The notes below the pieces were generated by a model. The model saw only the letters and a program-made list of their open reading frames with translations. It did not search any database and had not been told where the DNA came from. A program made the translations under genes and the position numbers. Below, piece after piece: positions 13,130 through 27,300 of a stretch of 64,000 nt of DNA; positions within the stretch are counted from its first letter, which is position 1, and the number at the start of each line of letters is the position of its first letter. The DNA lies in assembly GCA_029207755.1 (NCBI GenBank), contig JARCOQ010000005.1, forward strand, positions 59,283,414 through 59,347,413. The letters run 5' to 3'. This DNA comes from Chamaea fasciata. Taxonomy: Eukaryota > Chordata > Aves > Passeriformes > Sylviidae.

Positions 13130-14895
13130 ATTATAAGACTTGATGAAAACATAAACTAACAATAGGATACATCTACATCAGTGTTTCAGTTGGGTACTTT
13201 CAAGGCAAACCTCTCAGTTGCTCCCCCTGCAAAGTGGTCTCAGAGTGCACAAATGAGCATTCACCCACTGAACCAGAACTAGTTCAAATCAGGCACCTCT
13301 TGGAATGTCCCAGACATGGCTGTTGGGTCCTTGACAAAGGATTTGCTCTCCAAACCATCTGCCACCTGGCCATACTGATTGCTAAGGCACACAGAGCCAT
13401 GGACTCCAGGGGTCCCACACATGTTCCTTGTTCCCTGCCATCATCCATTGGGAGTAACTTGGTTTCACATCTCTGTGCCTGTACCAAGAACAGTGCAGAT
13501 TTTATTGTGCATCCCTTTACATGGCAAAGAAAAAAAGCACAGGCCTGATTTATCACATGATCCTTCATGAAGCCTATGAAAGGATTAAGAGAACAAATTG
13601 AAAGGGTTAATATACATCTGTAACAGGCTATCCTGGATACGACATTTAGCTTCCCTGCCACAAACGAGCTACCCGGTCTCCTCTCTAGGGCAGAGATAAA
13701 TGTCAACCGATATCAACAATCATGTGTTATAAATATGCAACGCGTAATTTTTTTGCTCCTGCTGTTTTGAAGCACTACTGCTTTAGATGACAGGCATGAA
13801 ATACTTAGAAACTTTTGGAATAAGATGTTCTGAATCCTCCTCAACTTTTAATAACTTGCAAATTGTGCTGTCACCCACAGGACAGCACCAGGAAGGTGCC
13901 GGTGCCAAGCAGCAACAGCCAAAAACCAGCTCCACTTCCACTGCACCAAGCAGGTACCACTTCCCACAAAACAGGCGTTGTAGCTTTTGGGCGTCAATTT
14001 GTTCTACTCAGACAGTGGGGTATTAAATGCAAAATAATGCAAAAGAAAACTTGCAGAAAAATCATCCAAGTTCAGTAAAATCTTACAGAGAGTTCCCTGT
14101 CAGGATGATGCTGGCTTCTCTCGCTGTCTGGGAAAGCATGTAGAGCCCACACAGGATATTCTTCCATAGAGGAAGGCAGGATCTGCTTTACAGTAGGCAC
14201 ACATGTGCTAGATAGCTGTTGTTTACTAGGTCATGTTGATTTTGCTTTCAGCTATGTTTTCTTAGGCACCCACGTCTCTTCATGTAGGAGTGCCTTAGAA
14301 ATTACAAAATATTACTCCCACTCAACATGCACTTGTGTGTGTATACATTAGGTCTGTGTGTACATAGCTACAGAGATGCCCACCATAAACAAACATTTGC
14401 ATCCACAAGCTTTCAGAAAAGCAAAGGTATTTTTCCATCCCTTCACAGGGAAGGACTGCACTGGAGGAGAGCAAGAGCGGCATCCTCACTGCTTTCATCC
14501 ACGCCCCTCATCCCAAGAGTACTCTGGGCTCCCAATTCCCCTGTGCCTCACTTCCAAAGGGTCCACACTCAGCACAGCCCTGTTGGCCGCCTCCCTCCTG
14601 GGGCAGAGGGAGGAGCAGAACGGGTTCCTGCTCCGCTGAAAGCCTTTCCCTGCAATGCAACTCGCTTGCAACTCAGCGGTTCCCCACAGAGGGGCCTCCA
14701 AATGTGGATAATTTCACTCTGCTCCTTCCCTGCCTCTGAAGCATCCCTTCTGCTAGCTCTGGAAAAGCCCAGTTTCTTGGAAAGCAGCAGATTCTTGCTT
14801 AAGATAGGAATTCCTGTTACGGAAGCTGATCCCGATCAAGCCCTTCCCTTCTGCCTCGACCTCCACCCCAGTTTAGGAAATCCACCTTCCTGGAA
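13130..14895. other. Intronic block with a long plus-strand chance frame
   Basis: The block includes a 202-codon plus-strand frame at 14327-14935 that ends just after the TATA motif at 14906. It has no domain, and overlapping frames are open on both strands. Near 13690-13760 is a short AT-rich stretch with an ACGCGT word. Nothing else is supported. Confidence 0.5.
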
Positions 14896-14905
14896 ATGCC
14901 TTGGC

Positions 14906-15230
14906 TATAAATACAGCCCTCAGAACAGCCTGTGACATTTTTCCCTTTACTACATAAACTTTCCACTCGCCGAAACCATCCCAGCAGAAGCCAGCCGACG
15001 CTACAAGCCGGGGAGAGCCGCGCTTCCCCGGAGCAGCCGGCAATCCGCACACATCCATCCCACCGGCGCAGCTCCGGCCTGCAGCTACCCCTGCCCTTGC
15101 GCCTGGATTTTCAGAATCTATAACCTATCCGAAGGATTCAGCCCCCTGTGCTCGTCCCCTTGGCCCTCCCTGCTCCCCACCTCGCCGTCACACCGGGTTT
15201 GTTTCATTTTGTAAGCGACGGCTTTTACAG
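14906..15230 (+). promoter_or_regulatory. TATA motif followed by a CpG-dense segment: possible internal promoter
   Basis: TATAAATA lies at 14906-14913. From 14968 to 15230 there are roughly 22 CpG dinucleotides in about 260 bp, including GCCGCGC, CCCGGAGC and CACCGGCGCAG, whereas the flanks are CpG-poor. The order TATA then CpG cluster fits a plus-strand start near 14935, antisense to HIPK2. A conserved enhancer that has kept its CpGs is an alternative. Confidence 0.3.
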
Positions 15231-15400
15231 AAGCCACGCAGCAGAAGTTATTAATGCTGCTTTGGTACGGGGAAAATCTCATTAACGTCAGCAAAAGGAG
15301 GAAGACTTCTGAAAAGCTCCCAGCTAATTTGCTTTCTTTTAATTTCTTGCAATTACAGTAAGCAGCATAACGCTCTCCCTATAAATGAGTCTTCAGCATT
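15231..15400. promoter_or_regulatory. Candidate conserved non-coding element next to the CpG segment
   Basis: Contains GTTATTAATGCTGC, TCATTAACGTCAGC, GCTAATTTGC, GCAATTACAG and CTATAAATGAG within 170 bp, with no repeats. The mix of homeobox-type and CRE-like words suggests an enhancer that may extend the CpG-dense segment. Confidence 0.27.
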
Positions 15401-15940
15401 GTGGCAGAGTCTTCTCCCCAATCAATTCTCGCTCTAACTTTTAACCCTTCGCTGGACTGCCAGAGAGTAGAAATTGCTGCGAGGTGCACCTTCCCAGAAC
15501 AAATGGTTTTCAGACAAGACATTTCCAGTAATTTCTCCACATGGTGGAAAATCCTTGTTTTGGCTGTGCCTTTAATTTTTTGCTTTCCAGCCATCACAGC
15601 AGCACCAAGCTGGTGCTTCCCACATCCTTTGCTTGGTCTAAATTCAGTTTCTCTTACAGTAAACACAGTTCCTAAAGGCTGCAATCCAGTTCTTTTCTGA
15701 AAAGAGGTTCAGTGTAGCATATCCCACACACTGGCTGATTTTTAAAACTCGCTGTGTGATCTATTTTCCCTTACTGCTTTGAAAAGTTGAAGAGCAACAA
15801 TTCTATTTCAGACTGCAGCTCATTATTTTTACTCCACTGCAAAAAAAAAATTAAAATTAAAATAATGAATAATGTTGAAGAATGTTTAAGTACACAGTCT
15901 GGAGGGTAGTAAGAGAATAAGGGTTTGGTCTGCTTTGTAA

Positions 15941-16010
15941 GAAAACCCAAACCAAACCAAGCAAACAAAAAGCCAAAAGAAAAAAAAAAAGCCCCAAACC
16001 AAAAGTTGTC
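15941..16010 (+). repeat. CAAA/CCAAA-type low-complexity tract
   Basis: Words such as CCAAACCAAACC and an A11 run fill about 70 bp. It is similar in kind to the tract at 12981-13127. Confidence 0.7.
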
Positions 16011-16306
16011 CTTTTGATAAAGTAAAACTGTATTGGTTTTTCAACCACAAAAAATGTACAATAAAGCCAAACCCTAAAATTCATTTACTTAATTTCATTC
16101 ATAGTGACAGGTTTTCAATTAGAATGGAAGAAAAAGGTAGGGTTGTTGTTGTTGTGGTTTTTCCATAACAATATGGAAGGAATGGAATTTTGGAGGAAAG
16201 TCACATTCTGATTAGCCTTATATGAAATCACTTATTCATATCAAAACAAGTTAGAGAAGACCAAACACTATTATTACTATTATTTGATGGCTCTTTCAGT
16301 CAATAC

Positions 16307-16324
16307 TTTTTTTTTTTTTTTTTT
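16307..16324 (+). repeat. Poly-T run of 18
   Basis: An uninterrupted T run, equal to A18 on the HIPK2 sense strand, without an attached retroposon. Confidence 0.9.
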
Positions 16325-16348
16325 AATTCACAGCCATGGATTCATTGA

Positions 16349-16381
16349 AGAAGCTTAGCTTTTAATTTTAATTAAGCTTCT
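16349..16381. repeat. Short inverted repeat, 9-bp arms
   Basis: AGAAGCTTA (16349-16357) pairs perfectly with TAAGCTTCT (16373-16381) around a 15-base AT-rich loop. It is too small and AT-rich to imply a function. Confidence 0.6.
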
Positions 16382-16389
16382 AAGCATAA

Positions 16390-19300
16390 AGGCTCCAACT
16401 CAATAAATCCCAACCTGAAATTCAGAAGAAGCTGTTGTTATTTTTTCCCCTACACACAGACTGACCAACATATTTCACCCATTCCTGTATTAGCACACAG
16501 GGAACCAGGGTTAGCAGGAGAGCCTGGGAAGGAGCAGAACCTCCTGCTTGGACATTTGGAAGTCTCTGCCTGGGTCTAAACATTGTCCAGCCCTCCCAGC
16601 AGAGCACATTGTTGTCACTACAGAGAAGCAGCACCAGCAGCTTCTTGCCCTCATAGTTAACAGAAGCCTCTCCACAATAAAAATGACCAGTCTGTCCTAG
16701 AGACTTCACAAAGGAAGAGGAAAAAGCACACCCTGGCACATTCTATTCTAGAATACACTGAGGTTTTGCAGAGTTAATCAGCACACCAGCACATATGAAA
16801 AAAACCCCTCTGTATTGATTTAAAATAACATTACATGTGGAAATTAGGTGGTTAATGAATTGCTATAGGACTGGACCCTTTGCTGAACACATTTCAGCCA
16901 AGGGAAACTTCTTGCACTGATTTGCAAGTTGCAGAAAATCCCACTGCTGCCAACATTTGAAAATAATTAAGTAGGACCTTTGTTGTCTGTGGAAAGAAAA
17001 TAAGCCAATAAAGTCACATTTTTAGCTTCTTTTAAATGATTTTTAATGATCACCAAGTTTCTTGCATGGTTAGAACTGTATTTGCGCAGTGAAAAAGGGG
17101 ATCCACCAGTACACGCACACGCACCCAGCCCTGCACTGAGAAATGAGTCGTGCATCATTTATAGCTACTCTGTGTACTTCATAATGTATGCATGGATGAG
17201 CTATACCGAGTGCAAGATACTTAAACTGTCTCATTTGTCCAGGCCACTCAAAATCATACAATTAAAGGATGGCCATAAAGAAATCCTCACTCAAACAGAG
17301 AACAGAAGGAGAAGATTAATTTCCTTGCTTTGTTAGAAACACGCCCCCCCCACCCCCAGCGCCGTTCACAAGTGAAATCCAGGAGTGACGAGGATTTACA
17401 GTATTTAAAAAAAAAAACAATCAAGAAATTAGAAGTGGGTCAGGAAAAGCAAAGTCAGAGGATTTCACTTAACAAATCCCAGGGTTGTCACCCCAGCAGA
17501 AGTCACTGTCAGGAACCAAACACCAGTTTAAGTTTTCCTCCTGTTTGTGGAGATATGAAGACATTAGAAACACAAATCTTTCATTCAACTCATCACTACT
17601 CCAGCATTTTTAAATGAACTCTTATTTCATCTTGAAAACACAGAGCACCGAACAAACATTTTCGGTAGTGCAGTCAGTAGGAGAAGGTCCTTTCTTGTTC
17701 AGGACCCAAAGCTCCTCAGCTGCCAGGAGCATTAGAAAACCCATTCTGTCATACAGCCAGAAATTTCTGCTCTCACTCAAAACACTGAGCTTGCTGTGCT
17801 CCCAACAAAGCCATGTTCTAAACAAGCATTGGCATGTGCATTTATGTGAGATGACTGAATGGCCCTGCAGGTTGATAAAAGGTTCTGGAGTCTTTCACAT
17901 ACAACTAAAGTCGTCGGTTTGAACCCAACCTGTGTCAGTGGTGCCTGGAACTGGCCGCAGCAGGAAGACTGCTGTGTTCCATCTCACAGAGTCAGTAGTA
18001 CCACTCTGCCCCCTTGGAAGACAAATATACACGCTGTGTTGGGGTGCTCTGCACAGTCAGGACAACACTGGTGGCATGGATTGTGATACACCCTCCATAG
18101 CTAAGTTTTAATTGAAAATATTCTCCTCACTACCTACAATCGCACGAATCATCTACCACAGACTCATGATCTTATGGATGACACTTCAGTCTCCACAAGA
18201 ACATGCTGGAAGAACCCATTCCTTCCACATCACACAATAAAATCCTGATACTGTTAAATCTAAAGATCATACCTGAAGAAGTAGTAAATATAAAACCCAA
18301 ACCCAATACCATCCATCTGGAATTTACCCTTCCCCTCCATCTCCCAAAGCCATGACCAATCCTGCCAGTCAACTTTCCCACAACAGCTCAGTATTAGTAC
18401 ACTCAATCTGCCACAAAAGACAGACACAGATACATAAATTTCCCATCCCGTTTGTTTGTATATAAATGCTTAGCCTGAAGGAAGCAAAACCTATTTCGTC
18501 TGAAACTCACTTCTGAGAGCGAAGGTCCGATCAGGTTACAGTTGGAGAACCCCAAAAGATGTGGCAAAACCAATTGTAAAGTCATACTGAAATAAAGCAT
18601 GCTTTGGCTTAAACCTCATTTTACTGGGATCTTCAAACCTCCTACAGGCACTCAAACTGGTCTGGTTTTAGCCCATTTTAACAGCCTCGCACTGACCACT
18701 TCAAAACTCTTATTAACCTGGTGAAAAGCACACCCTAGGCTTTACTCTCTAAACAGTACTCATCAAGCTGCTCATCAGCCTTTACCGAAATGACAGAGAA
18801 ATAAAGAGTGATCTTCCCTGTGTGAGCTACAGGCTTTGCCCCAGCCTCGCTGAGGTGGCAAACCCTGCTGGCTTGCTCCTGATCGCACAGACCCGCACAT
18901 GCTCAATAACACCATTGATTTTGTTTGTGCAGGCAGAGAGAATCCAATTTTAAAAAGCCACATTGATTCCCACCCATTAAAAGGAGAGCAAGCTGCAGCA
19001 TTTGCTAAATGGATAGAAAAAGACTGAGGTCAGGATGGAGGGGTGGGAATAATGTCATTATGCTGAGCTCGTTCTGAAGGACAGAAAATTACAAAAACAG
19101 ACAATAAAATAGTAACCATTTGACTTTTTATTATTTGCTGTAGTTTCTAAATTACAAAAATAGCGAGTCAACAACCAGGGAGAGCCCAGGCACAGTGACA
19201 AGGGATGCACAATGGAAGGCATCCTAGAGCATGGGGTTGTGATTAGTTGCATTTGGAGCATGAGGACACACACGCACACAGCAAAAGAGGGCACAGACAC

Positions 19301-22300
19301 AGGAACCGAGAGCGAAGCCCTGTGACTATCTGCGAGGACCCTGTCTGCTTTTCAGTTCTTTGTTTTAGCACATTAAACAAACAGAGCCATCACACAGGTC
19401 ACCGAGGACCCAGCTGCACTGCACATAAAAACTATTATTATTCTCTAATGGCTGCACCTATTGGACAATGATTCAGTGTTTGGGTTTTTTTTTTTCCTCC
19501 TTTTGTGCAATACCACTTAGTCTTTTGCTTCATTTTATGTTTTATTTGCACACTCTTGAAATCTTCATGTAGTGACTAAAAATTCATGAGGCAGCCTTAA
19601 GTAGGAGCCCCCGCTTCCCTCCCTCCCCTTTTCCTACCCGTAGCAAGCAGCTGAGGAGGTACTGGGCATACATCGGTGCTGCCGCAGCAGCAAGGGGGTG
19701 GGAGAAGCTGCGGATGGGGATGGAGATGGTGCTGCAGCCCTGGGGGTGCTCCTCATCCTGCATCTGGGAGCAGAGGCTACACACTGTGCTGGGCACTGAG
19801 GCTCCTCCATGCCCAGCAAACACATCCCAGAGCAGAGACGCTCCATGCTCGATGCGCTGGCTGTGCACCACGCACTGCCTGACCACGAGCCTGCCTGCGC
19901 GCTGCACAGCAGTCATTCATCTCCTCAACTTCAGCCCAACAATGCGAACAGGCAAGTGCTTGCTAGCATTAGTGAGGCTTTCATAATTGGTCCCAGCTGG
20001 TTAGTTGTAACATGCCTCGTTGTTGAGCAACTACCTAGTAACGCTGTCAGACATCCCCTGGTTGCATAAGGAGGGTTAGTATCTTTATTAATTACGGGCT
20101 GCCACCAGCCTGTGTCACTCTCCACAGATAAGAAAGCCTTTAAGCTCCTGGTCAGTCAAGGCCTCGTTGGAAAATCTTGTGCCAGTTTCAAGCAAAGCAA
20201 GCTCAGGCTGTAGCCACAGCGGCCTCCTGCCCTTGCTTACCGGGGCTCCTGCTCCCCGGGCTGCTGCCAATGCCAGCTACTTGCCAGCTCTCTGGCCACC
20301 ACATGGGTGTGCAGGAACCCTGGCTCACTGCGAGGCACGTGGGCATGCACAGCCAGAGCATGGCAGACTTTTCAAAGCAATGTGCAGAAAGGTACCTCAG
20401 TGCCTGGCCACGCTGCCGACCAACACCACGACGGCAGCAAATGCTATAGCATGGCACAGCTCCAAAATGCCAGGCAAGGCAATGCAGGAGCAAGCAAATG
20501 CATTGCTCCTGGTGGGGACGGAAAAACCCAACAATGTGGATCTCTCAAAAGGCAAAAGTGTGGAAAGAATAGCATGGAAGTGGCCATTTCACAAGATACT
20601 TGACCATACCTGTGGCTCTAAAAACCTCAGTCAAAGTTTGCAACCATCCCCGCTCCCTGGAGCGCTCACTTGCCATGCAATTTGATCTGTGTGATACAGC
20701 AAGTCAGGGACATTTTCTGCCGAAACCCAAGCACCGTGCTCTTCTTTCTGTGCTGTCACTGGGCTGCTGTGACAGCCCCCTTACAAAAGCAGTGACTAGA
20801 GTTATATCCTGCACACAGGATTCTTACACAACTTCAAATGTCATTTTGTGGGCAGTAATCAGAGCCTGTAGCCCCAGGCTAAGGTAAAAGCTGTGAGTGT
20901 GTCTAGGAGCTAGAACTCAACCGTTGCTCAAAAGCACACACCTTGAACTGGAAATGAACCTCTTCAAATCCCATGCAAGACCAAACCACAGGCTAGGGCT
21001 CCAAGGAGTGGTCTGTTTGGCTGTGTCTAGAGCAACTCTGACCTTTGCCATCCTCTGCTTTCATCTGAACCAACCTCTCATATCCTGGGTTTGCTGCTGC
21101 TTTTTCTCTCTCCAAGTTGTACTTTGGCTGCCCTTCAGAGCCCGAGATGGGCATCAAGGTGCTAGGAAGAGATCCTGACAACTTACACAGGGTGCAGTGT
21201 CTGCACTTCTGCACTTGCAGAGTTGCTGGAAAAGCAGGTGGCAATTCCTCCCTTCTTGGATGGGGGGGCTGAAGGCTTGGGTTTGTTCAAGGGCACTCAA
21301 CAGCAGCTCCCCACCGAAGTAGCACAGGGTGGGGACTGTCAACTGCGTCGTGATGCTTAGCTGACACACACTGCAGATAGATCCTTTTCCCAAGACATGA
21401 GCTATGTCTCCGTGCACACCCAATACCTCCAACAACCACACACAAACAGCAAATCCACTGCAACGCTTCATGCTCATCACTGCCATTTCCCATTTGAGCA
21501 GGAATTGAACACATGCTTTAACATTACCCATGCCTCTGAAAACCAAGAGGGCCATTCACATAAACTTAATCTTAGTTACTCTTGCTGTATCATAGGTAGT
21601 GATGCTGGAAGGGAATTCTCTAAATCCAATGTAAATGTTTAAAGTTTGTCCCCAAAGGATTTATGTAGACATAAACATACAGATTAAAAACAAGCAAGAC
21701 GTCGGGAGCTTTTTACTACCTTCTAAAGTAGCCAGGCACATGGATATTTTATCTCTCCTTTTGGATCTGCTTTCTTCCAACGGCACAGTTCAGAGACTTC
21801 ATACAGATCAGAGACAGAGTTCAGGCTAGCACTGACAATTTCATTAGAAAAAAAGGATAGAATTGCGTTTTCTTATGTTCTCTGCTCTTTTATTGCTGTT
21901 TTCAAAATGAAGAACAGACTCTACCAAAGTGCTAAGGGCTGAAAACATAACTCTAAATGATACAGGAAACCCAACTTTGTGCCAATCCGTTTTTATCCTC
22001 TCTTTGTGGCCATAACAAAGCTGAGAACAAGAGCCAAACAATGGAGAAAAAAAGAATAATTTCAACATAATTTTTTTTTTTTTCTGAAAGTAACAACGAC
22101 AATAACAAGAATCCATTCAAAAGACAGAATGTTATCTTTCAACACAGTTAACATGCCTTTCTTTCTGCTGCTCATTATATATCTTACACATCAAGCTGTA
22201 CTTTGACCTCCTTACAAAGGAATACATTTGGAGCCACCACATCCCTGTACCCATACTGGCCTTGCCAAGTGAAATCCAGCACATGGTGCCGTTCTCTTCC

Positions 22301-22790
22301 CTGCTCCCTCATGCACCTGACAAGAGGAGATAGGTTATCAAATGAGCCTCCAGAAAAGCATTTCCAGAAACAGCAATATGACTACCTCCTGCTCTTGCTT
22401 GTGTTCATGCAGCCCTTCAGAATTCAGTCCACTAATTTAACAGGCTAACAATGACATGAGCTGTATTTTTGACAACTATGGGGATGAGATCACTTCGATA
22501 AGCTTTTATTTCTGATACAGGCCATCACCATTACTTCCTTTTACCTACTGAAATCAACTGGCAGTATTTCATCATTAACTTTTTAGCACAGTAACTAGCA
22601 AATCCATCTAGTCTCAGCTGTAACTGTTTACATTTTAGACTTCACCTGCCCCTCTTAATACTTCTGTGAGCAGCAAAGAAATACTCCATTTTCCTCTTGG
22701 ATGACTATTCTCTGTTTGCACTTTACCACTGGAAAGTGAAATACTCTTACGACTAAATATATTGCAACTTTTCTTAACTCATCAGAGGCT
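16390..22790. other. Intronic block, nothing recognised
   Basis: No mobile element, exon or RNA gene was recognised. The longest frame is 172 codons (20167-20685, plus strand), rich in Ala, Cys and His with no domain. A tRNA-like word near 17915-17930 was considered and rejected. Confidence 0.5.
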
Positions 22791-22794
22791 CCTT

Positions 22795-22813
22795 CCCCCC
22801 CCCCCCCCCCCCC
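22795..22813 (+). repeat. Poly-C run of 19
   Basis: An uninterrupted C19 after CCTT, which is G19 on the HIPK2 sense strand and so able to form G-quadruplex. Run length may be affected by sequencing error. Confidence 0.88.
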
Positions 22814-24144
22814 GACATTGAGTGCAAAGCTCTGCGTGGAAGCAACTACTGGAAGCGCAAATTCTTACCCTGGTGAATCCAAAAAAGGCCATCAGCTTTC
22901 CTTCTGTAGGCCAGCTGTCACATTAACATGCATGCTACCCCTCATTGTCATATTTACTGTTATACCCTAGTACCCTTTTGGTTAAGGGCCTCAGCCACAA
23001 ATACCTTTGTGCACGAGGTGCTGTAAACACAGCCCTGCTTCAGCAAGCGCAGCTCTCCAGGAGAACAGCACAAGGTAAATGGTACAGACACCTACATCTA
23101 GACTGGAGAGTACAAGCAAAGCGCATGGTGTTGCTCAGCAGTACTACCACAAGCCATCCAACCATCCTATGTGCAGTTAAAACAACTCAGTGCAGTACAG
23201 CTCCTCCTGATGTCAACTTAACTGAAGCACTGCTAACTTCTCCTTGTCTGCCTCAATGTGAGCACAAGCATCAGCTGCTACAACAAACAATTCTCCTTAT
23301 CCTCTAAAGGCTTCAGCTGGTGACCTCCCTGTGCTCAGAAGCTGTGTAAGGCAGTAGAGTTATCTGAAAACTGCCCCAAGCCTCTAACAAAGGTTGAAAT
23401 TCAGTGATGACAGTATAAAACTTTCAGCACTTTTCACGTCTTATCAGGCCTGGGGTATTACATTTGCTTTTGAGAACTTCTGTTTCAAATCAGCTACAAA
23501 CGGCAGTGGTTGACAAAAAGCAAAATAATGTCAAAGAGTTAACCCAACTCTTTGAACTGCAGAATTTTCAATTCAGAGTCACTTCAGTTAGATTCAGGCC
23601 CATTTCCCCACATCTACCCTGCCTCTCTCTCTGAGCAGAAGCCTTTGGAGACAAACACTAGATTTGGTAGTGGGTAGAAGTCTGCTACTCTCCAGCTATT
23701 GCAAACCAGCAGAAGCAGGGACAGAACCTGGGTGTCCACCCAAGTACTGGTCCCATGCAGTCACAGAGGCAAAATTAAGGTAAAACAAAAAATTAAATGT
23801 AAAGCAAAATGACTCGTGTCTGTGCAGGTAAAACAATGTCTACAATTACTTTTGTCCTTCAATAAGCAAAAAACAAAGGTCAAGCTGCCACTCAGTGACT
23901 CACAGATTACTTTCCAGTCCATTGCAGGAGAGGGATACTGTCCTCTGGCCTTAAGTCCCCAAATAGCAAGAAGTATGAAACTTCATCTTTCCTCCCAAAC
24001 CTTTCCTTATGTGGGAAACAGCAACTTCCAGGAAACCATGATCGGTAAAAGGATTCCTCCTTTGCCCCTCCCCTCTCTCAGTTCCTGGAGCCACTTCCCT
24101 TTTACTTCTTCCTCTTAGACCTGTGAATCTCTCATAGTGTGTGC

Positions 24145-24319
<175 letters not shown>

Positions 24320-27300
24320 CCTTTCTTCTGCATTTCTTCTTTCCTTGTAAAGCAGCACAGAACAACTGTTGTATGATCTGGCCTAAAAGGCAAAGGACAT
24401 TTCCTTGACCTTCCTCTTAAACAGGTAACAGCCGTGGCTGTAACTCAGCTTATGTCAGGCCACAAGATTAGTGTTTTTCAAGCAAGATAACCACTCTCAA
24501 CTGGTTGAGAGTTACTCCTTTTCCCCAGCATGACCTGGAGAAGGAGGTAGCTACTGAGCCCCCACCTGAGAATAAGGTGCCTTTCCATGAGCTTAGGCTA
24601 ATTTGAGGCATCAGTGCAGCAAATGGCTTGAAAAGATAGAAAGTGGGTACTGCAGTCATATCATTCAGAAGTCTGAAGCTGAGGAATGTATAACCCCATA
24701 CTAACTGTCACATCTTCAGGTAATTTTTCTCTTCTGGTAATGACTCATTCATATATAAACCAACACCAGTCACTTTTCTAACCTCATTGCTAATAAGCAC
24801 CAGAGCACAAATACTTTCTAACCAGAAAATGCTCTTCAGTGTAATACAGCTTTCCAGTACCACTGTGCTGGGGCCTAAAACTTGTGAACCTAATGAATGC
24901 ACAGACATACACAGTCAGCTTCCTCCATGTTACATTTACATCTCTTGCCTGCATGAGCAAATGTACAGGGGGAGGCAAAAACCTGATAGTATTTGAATTC
25001 ACAGTACTTGAGCAAAGTATCCCTGAAATCCTGTGCAAACTGTGTTGCTAATGCTTTTTCATACTCAGGAGAGGATGAGGAATCTCACTGCTCATAATTC
25101 TTTTATTTTCACACTTGGGGAGCACTGATCTTATCCCAACAGCCCCTCACCTCATTTTGCTTCTCAGCAGTCACCTCTGCCCTTGGCCAGCTACTGCCCT
25201 GACCCAAATACGCACTGAAATAAATGTAGGAAGACAGAAAATGCTACTACTGTGTAAGTGTGACTGCAGTGCACTCTCACTGGCCACCTATTGCTGGAGT
25301 AACATCTGTGGGTCACCACACCACTGCTTCTATGAGCTGCTGCTGTTTTGTCATTGGAGCTGAAAAGAAGAGCATCCTCTCCCTGCTCTGCTTCTTTTGC
25401 ACTTGCTGAGGAAGTGACTTGAGTGGGAGGAGAGAAAGAAGGGCAAACACAAAACCACAGAAGTAAGCAACTAGAAGCAGAGACCAAACTTTATGCTTTT
25501 CATACACGGGCAAACAGCAGGCTCTGATTTCAGCTGGCTCTTGTTGTAGCCCTGTGAATTGTACCTTCCCTCCTTCCCTCACACTGTCACTGCAGCTGCC
25601 TGTCATCATACTGAGCTTGGTTACATCCCAGCCCACGAGCTGGGCATAGGTATCTTTACCAAAACACTGCGTGTCTTTTATGTACTACAGAGATGGAGTC
25701 TGAAGTGCTATAGCCAGTAGCTGCAATAGGAGGGGTTTGATTTCTTGTAGGTGTAGGTAAATAGTTCTTTTTCAGTGAAACAACCTGGCTATTTGTACCT
25801 GTTTCAGGCTTGCCCTGGTAAAGTAAATACAAGACTGACCTTGATTTTTCACATCATTTCACCAGGCTGCAGCCTAAACAGACTTACTGTGCTTATAAAG
25901 CTTAAGAGAAGAAAAATAGGCAGCAGGAAATCTTGTGACAGGCTTGTTTTGGTGGTGATGTAGCAGGAGAAGAAAGGAAAAAAAATAACCCACCCCAAAC
26001 CCCATAAATCCAACACCTGTAGCCAACCTACAAGTGGGGAGAGTGTGACTTCCAAACCACTCCCTGATCCTCACATTGCTACTGAAACTACTCTGAGAGC
26101 AAGCACAAAGAAGGTAGGGATCAGTTTAGGATTCTCTGCTGGGTTTAAAAGAAGGTTTGTGATGTTCATGTTAGAGTTCCCAGATGACTTCAGATGATAG
26201 CACATGGACTGGTAACAAGTGTATTTGCACACTGCCTCCTCTCTCTCTGCAAGCCCTGAAAGAAAGCACGTGGGAACTCCATCTTAGCCTCATTTGAGTG
26301 TTATTTGTTTCCAAACTGTAAGGTATTGCTTTTGGGGAGGTCAGCCCCAGGCATGGGACTATGTGGCACTGGGTGGCGCAAATGCCCACAGGGAAGGTTT
26401 GCTTTAATGGGTAAGTTACGGAGTAGAGGGGGTAGAAGGAAAGGGGAACACAGTTCTAAAATCTGGAGGTGATGTGGAGAAGGATGAGGTGGGTTACCTC
26501 AGTTTGGGCAGGACCTGTGTCAGAGCTGGTGGTTGACTGCTGAGCCCTGGCCAGCAGCCACACCACCGTGGCTCTGCTCCTGCTTCTGTTCTTGCCTGCA
26601 CAGCACTGCCTGGGTTGTGGGCAGTGCCCCTGAGGGTGAATGAGCCTGCTTGCATCCAGAGGACTGCCTTTCCCTTTGTGGGTATTACTGATAAGTTTAA
26701 AAGCTGCAGCAGCCTTGGGAAAATTACATTTACCTTTTTCTCCCCAAGTTTTGTTTGCTCTTTTACACGAGAAGCAGAGCCCCTCACCCGAGGGGTGGCA
26801 CCAGCTGATGGAAGAACAGTGCTTCCAGCCCTGGTACCTGCCTCTGGCTGCTGCTCACATCCTCCTCTATCTCTGAGCCAAAACACCCTTAATGAATCGA
26901 TCCCTGCCCCTGGACACACAGGTTCCTTCCTTTCCAGCCATCAAGACAAAACTGAGATCTGCAGGAGTAATTACTGTCAGTGCCCCATCTTTGCCATATA
27001 GGAGCTGTTTCCAGAGAGAGGAGAGGGGACTGAAGGGATTGGCTCAGCACTCAGTTGTGATATTTGATTTTCCACCTCTCAAACTGCAGATGAGGTAAAA
27101 GGAAACAGCATGAGACTTCTCCCTTCCTTGGTCTACCAAAGACTTCTCTTTGCCGGAGAAAGGCTCCCTGTCAGGTTCCTTGCAAACAGCCCTTTGTTAC
27201 AAATCTTCTTGGGCCCAGAGGCACGAAACTGGGCATATTTTATCCACTTGGTTAATAAACAAAGCCCTCCTGTGACAGACAGCCTTTTTGACTCCACGCA

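Noticed and set aside
14327..14935. 202-codon plus-strand frame
   Set aside because: Overlapping frames are open on both strands in this GC-richer stretch, there is no domain, and the frame ends just past the TATA motif, so it is not the product of that promoter.
17868..17960. Possible tRNA or tRNA-derived SINE around GGTTTGAACCC
   Set aside because: The B-box-like word is present, but no cloverleaf, matching A box or acceptor stem could be drawn.
23690..23775. Possible ancient MIR-type SINE on the minus strand (ACCCAGGTTCTGTCCCTG)
   Set aside because: Only a short word resembles the tRNA-like region. The core and flanks could not be matched by eye.
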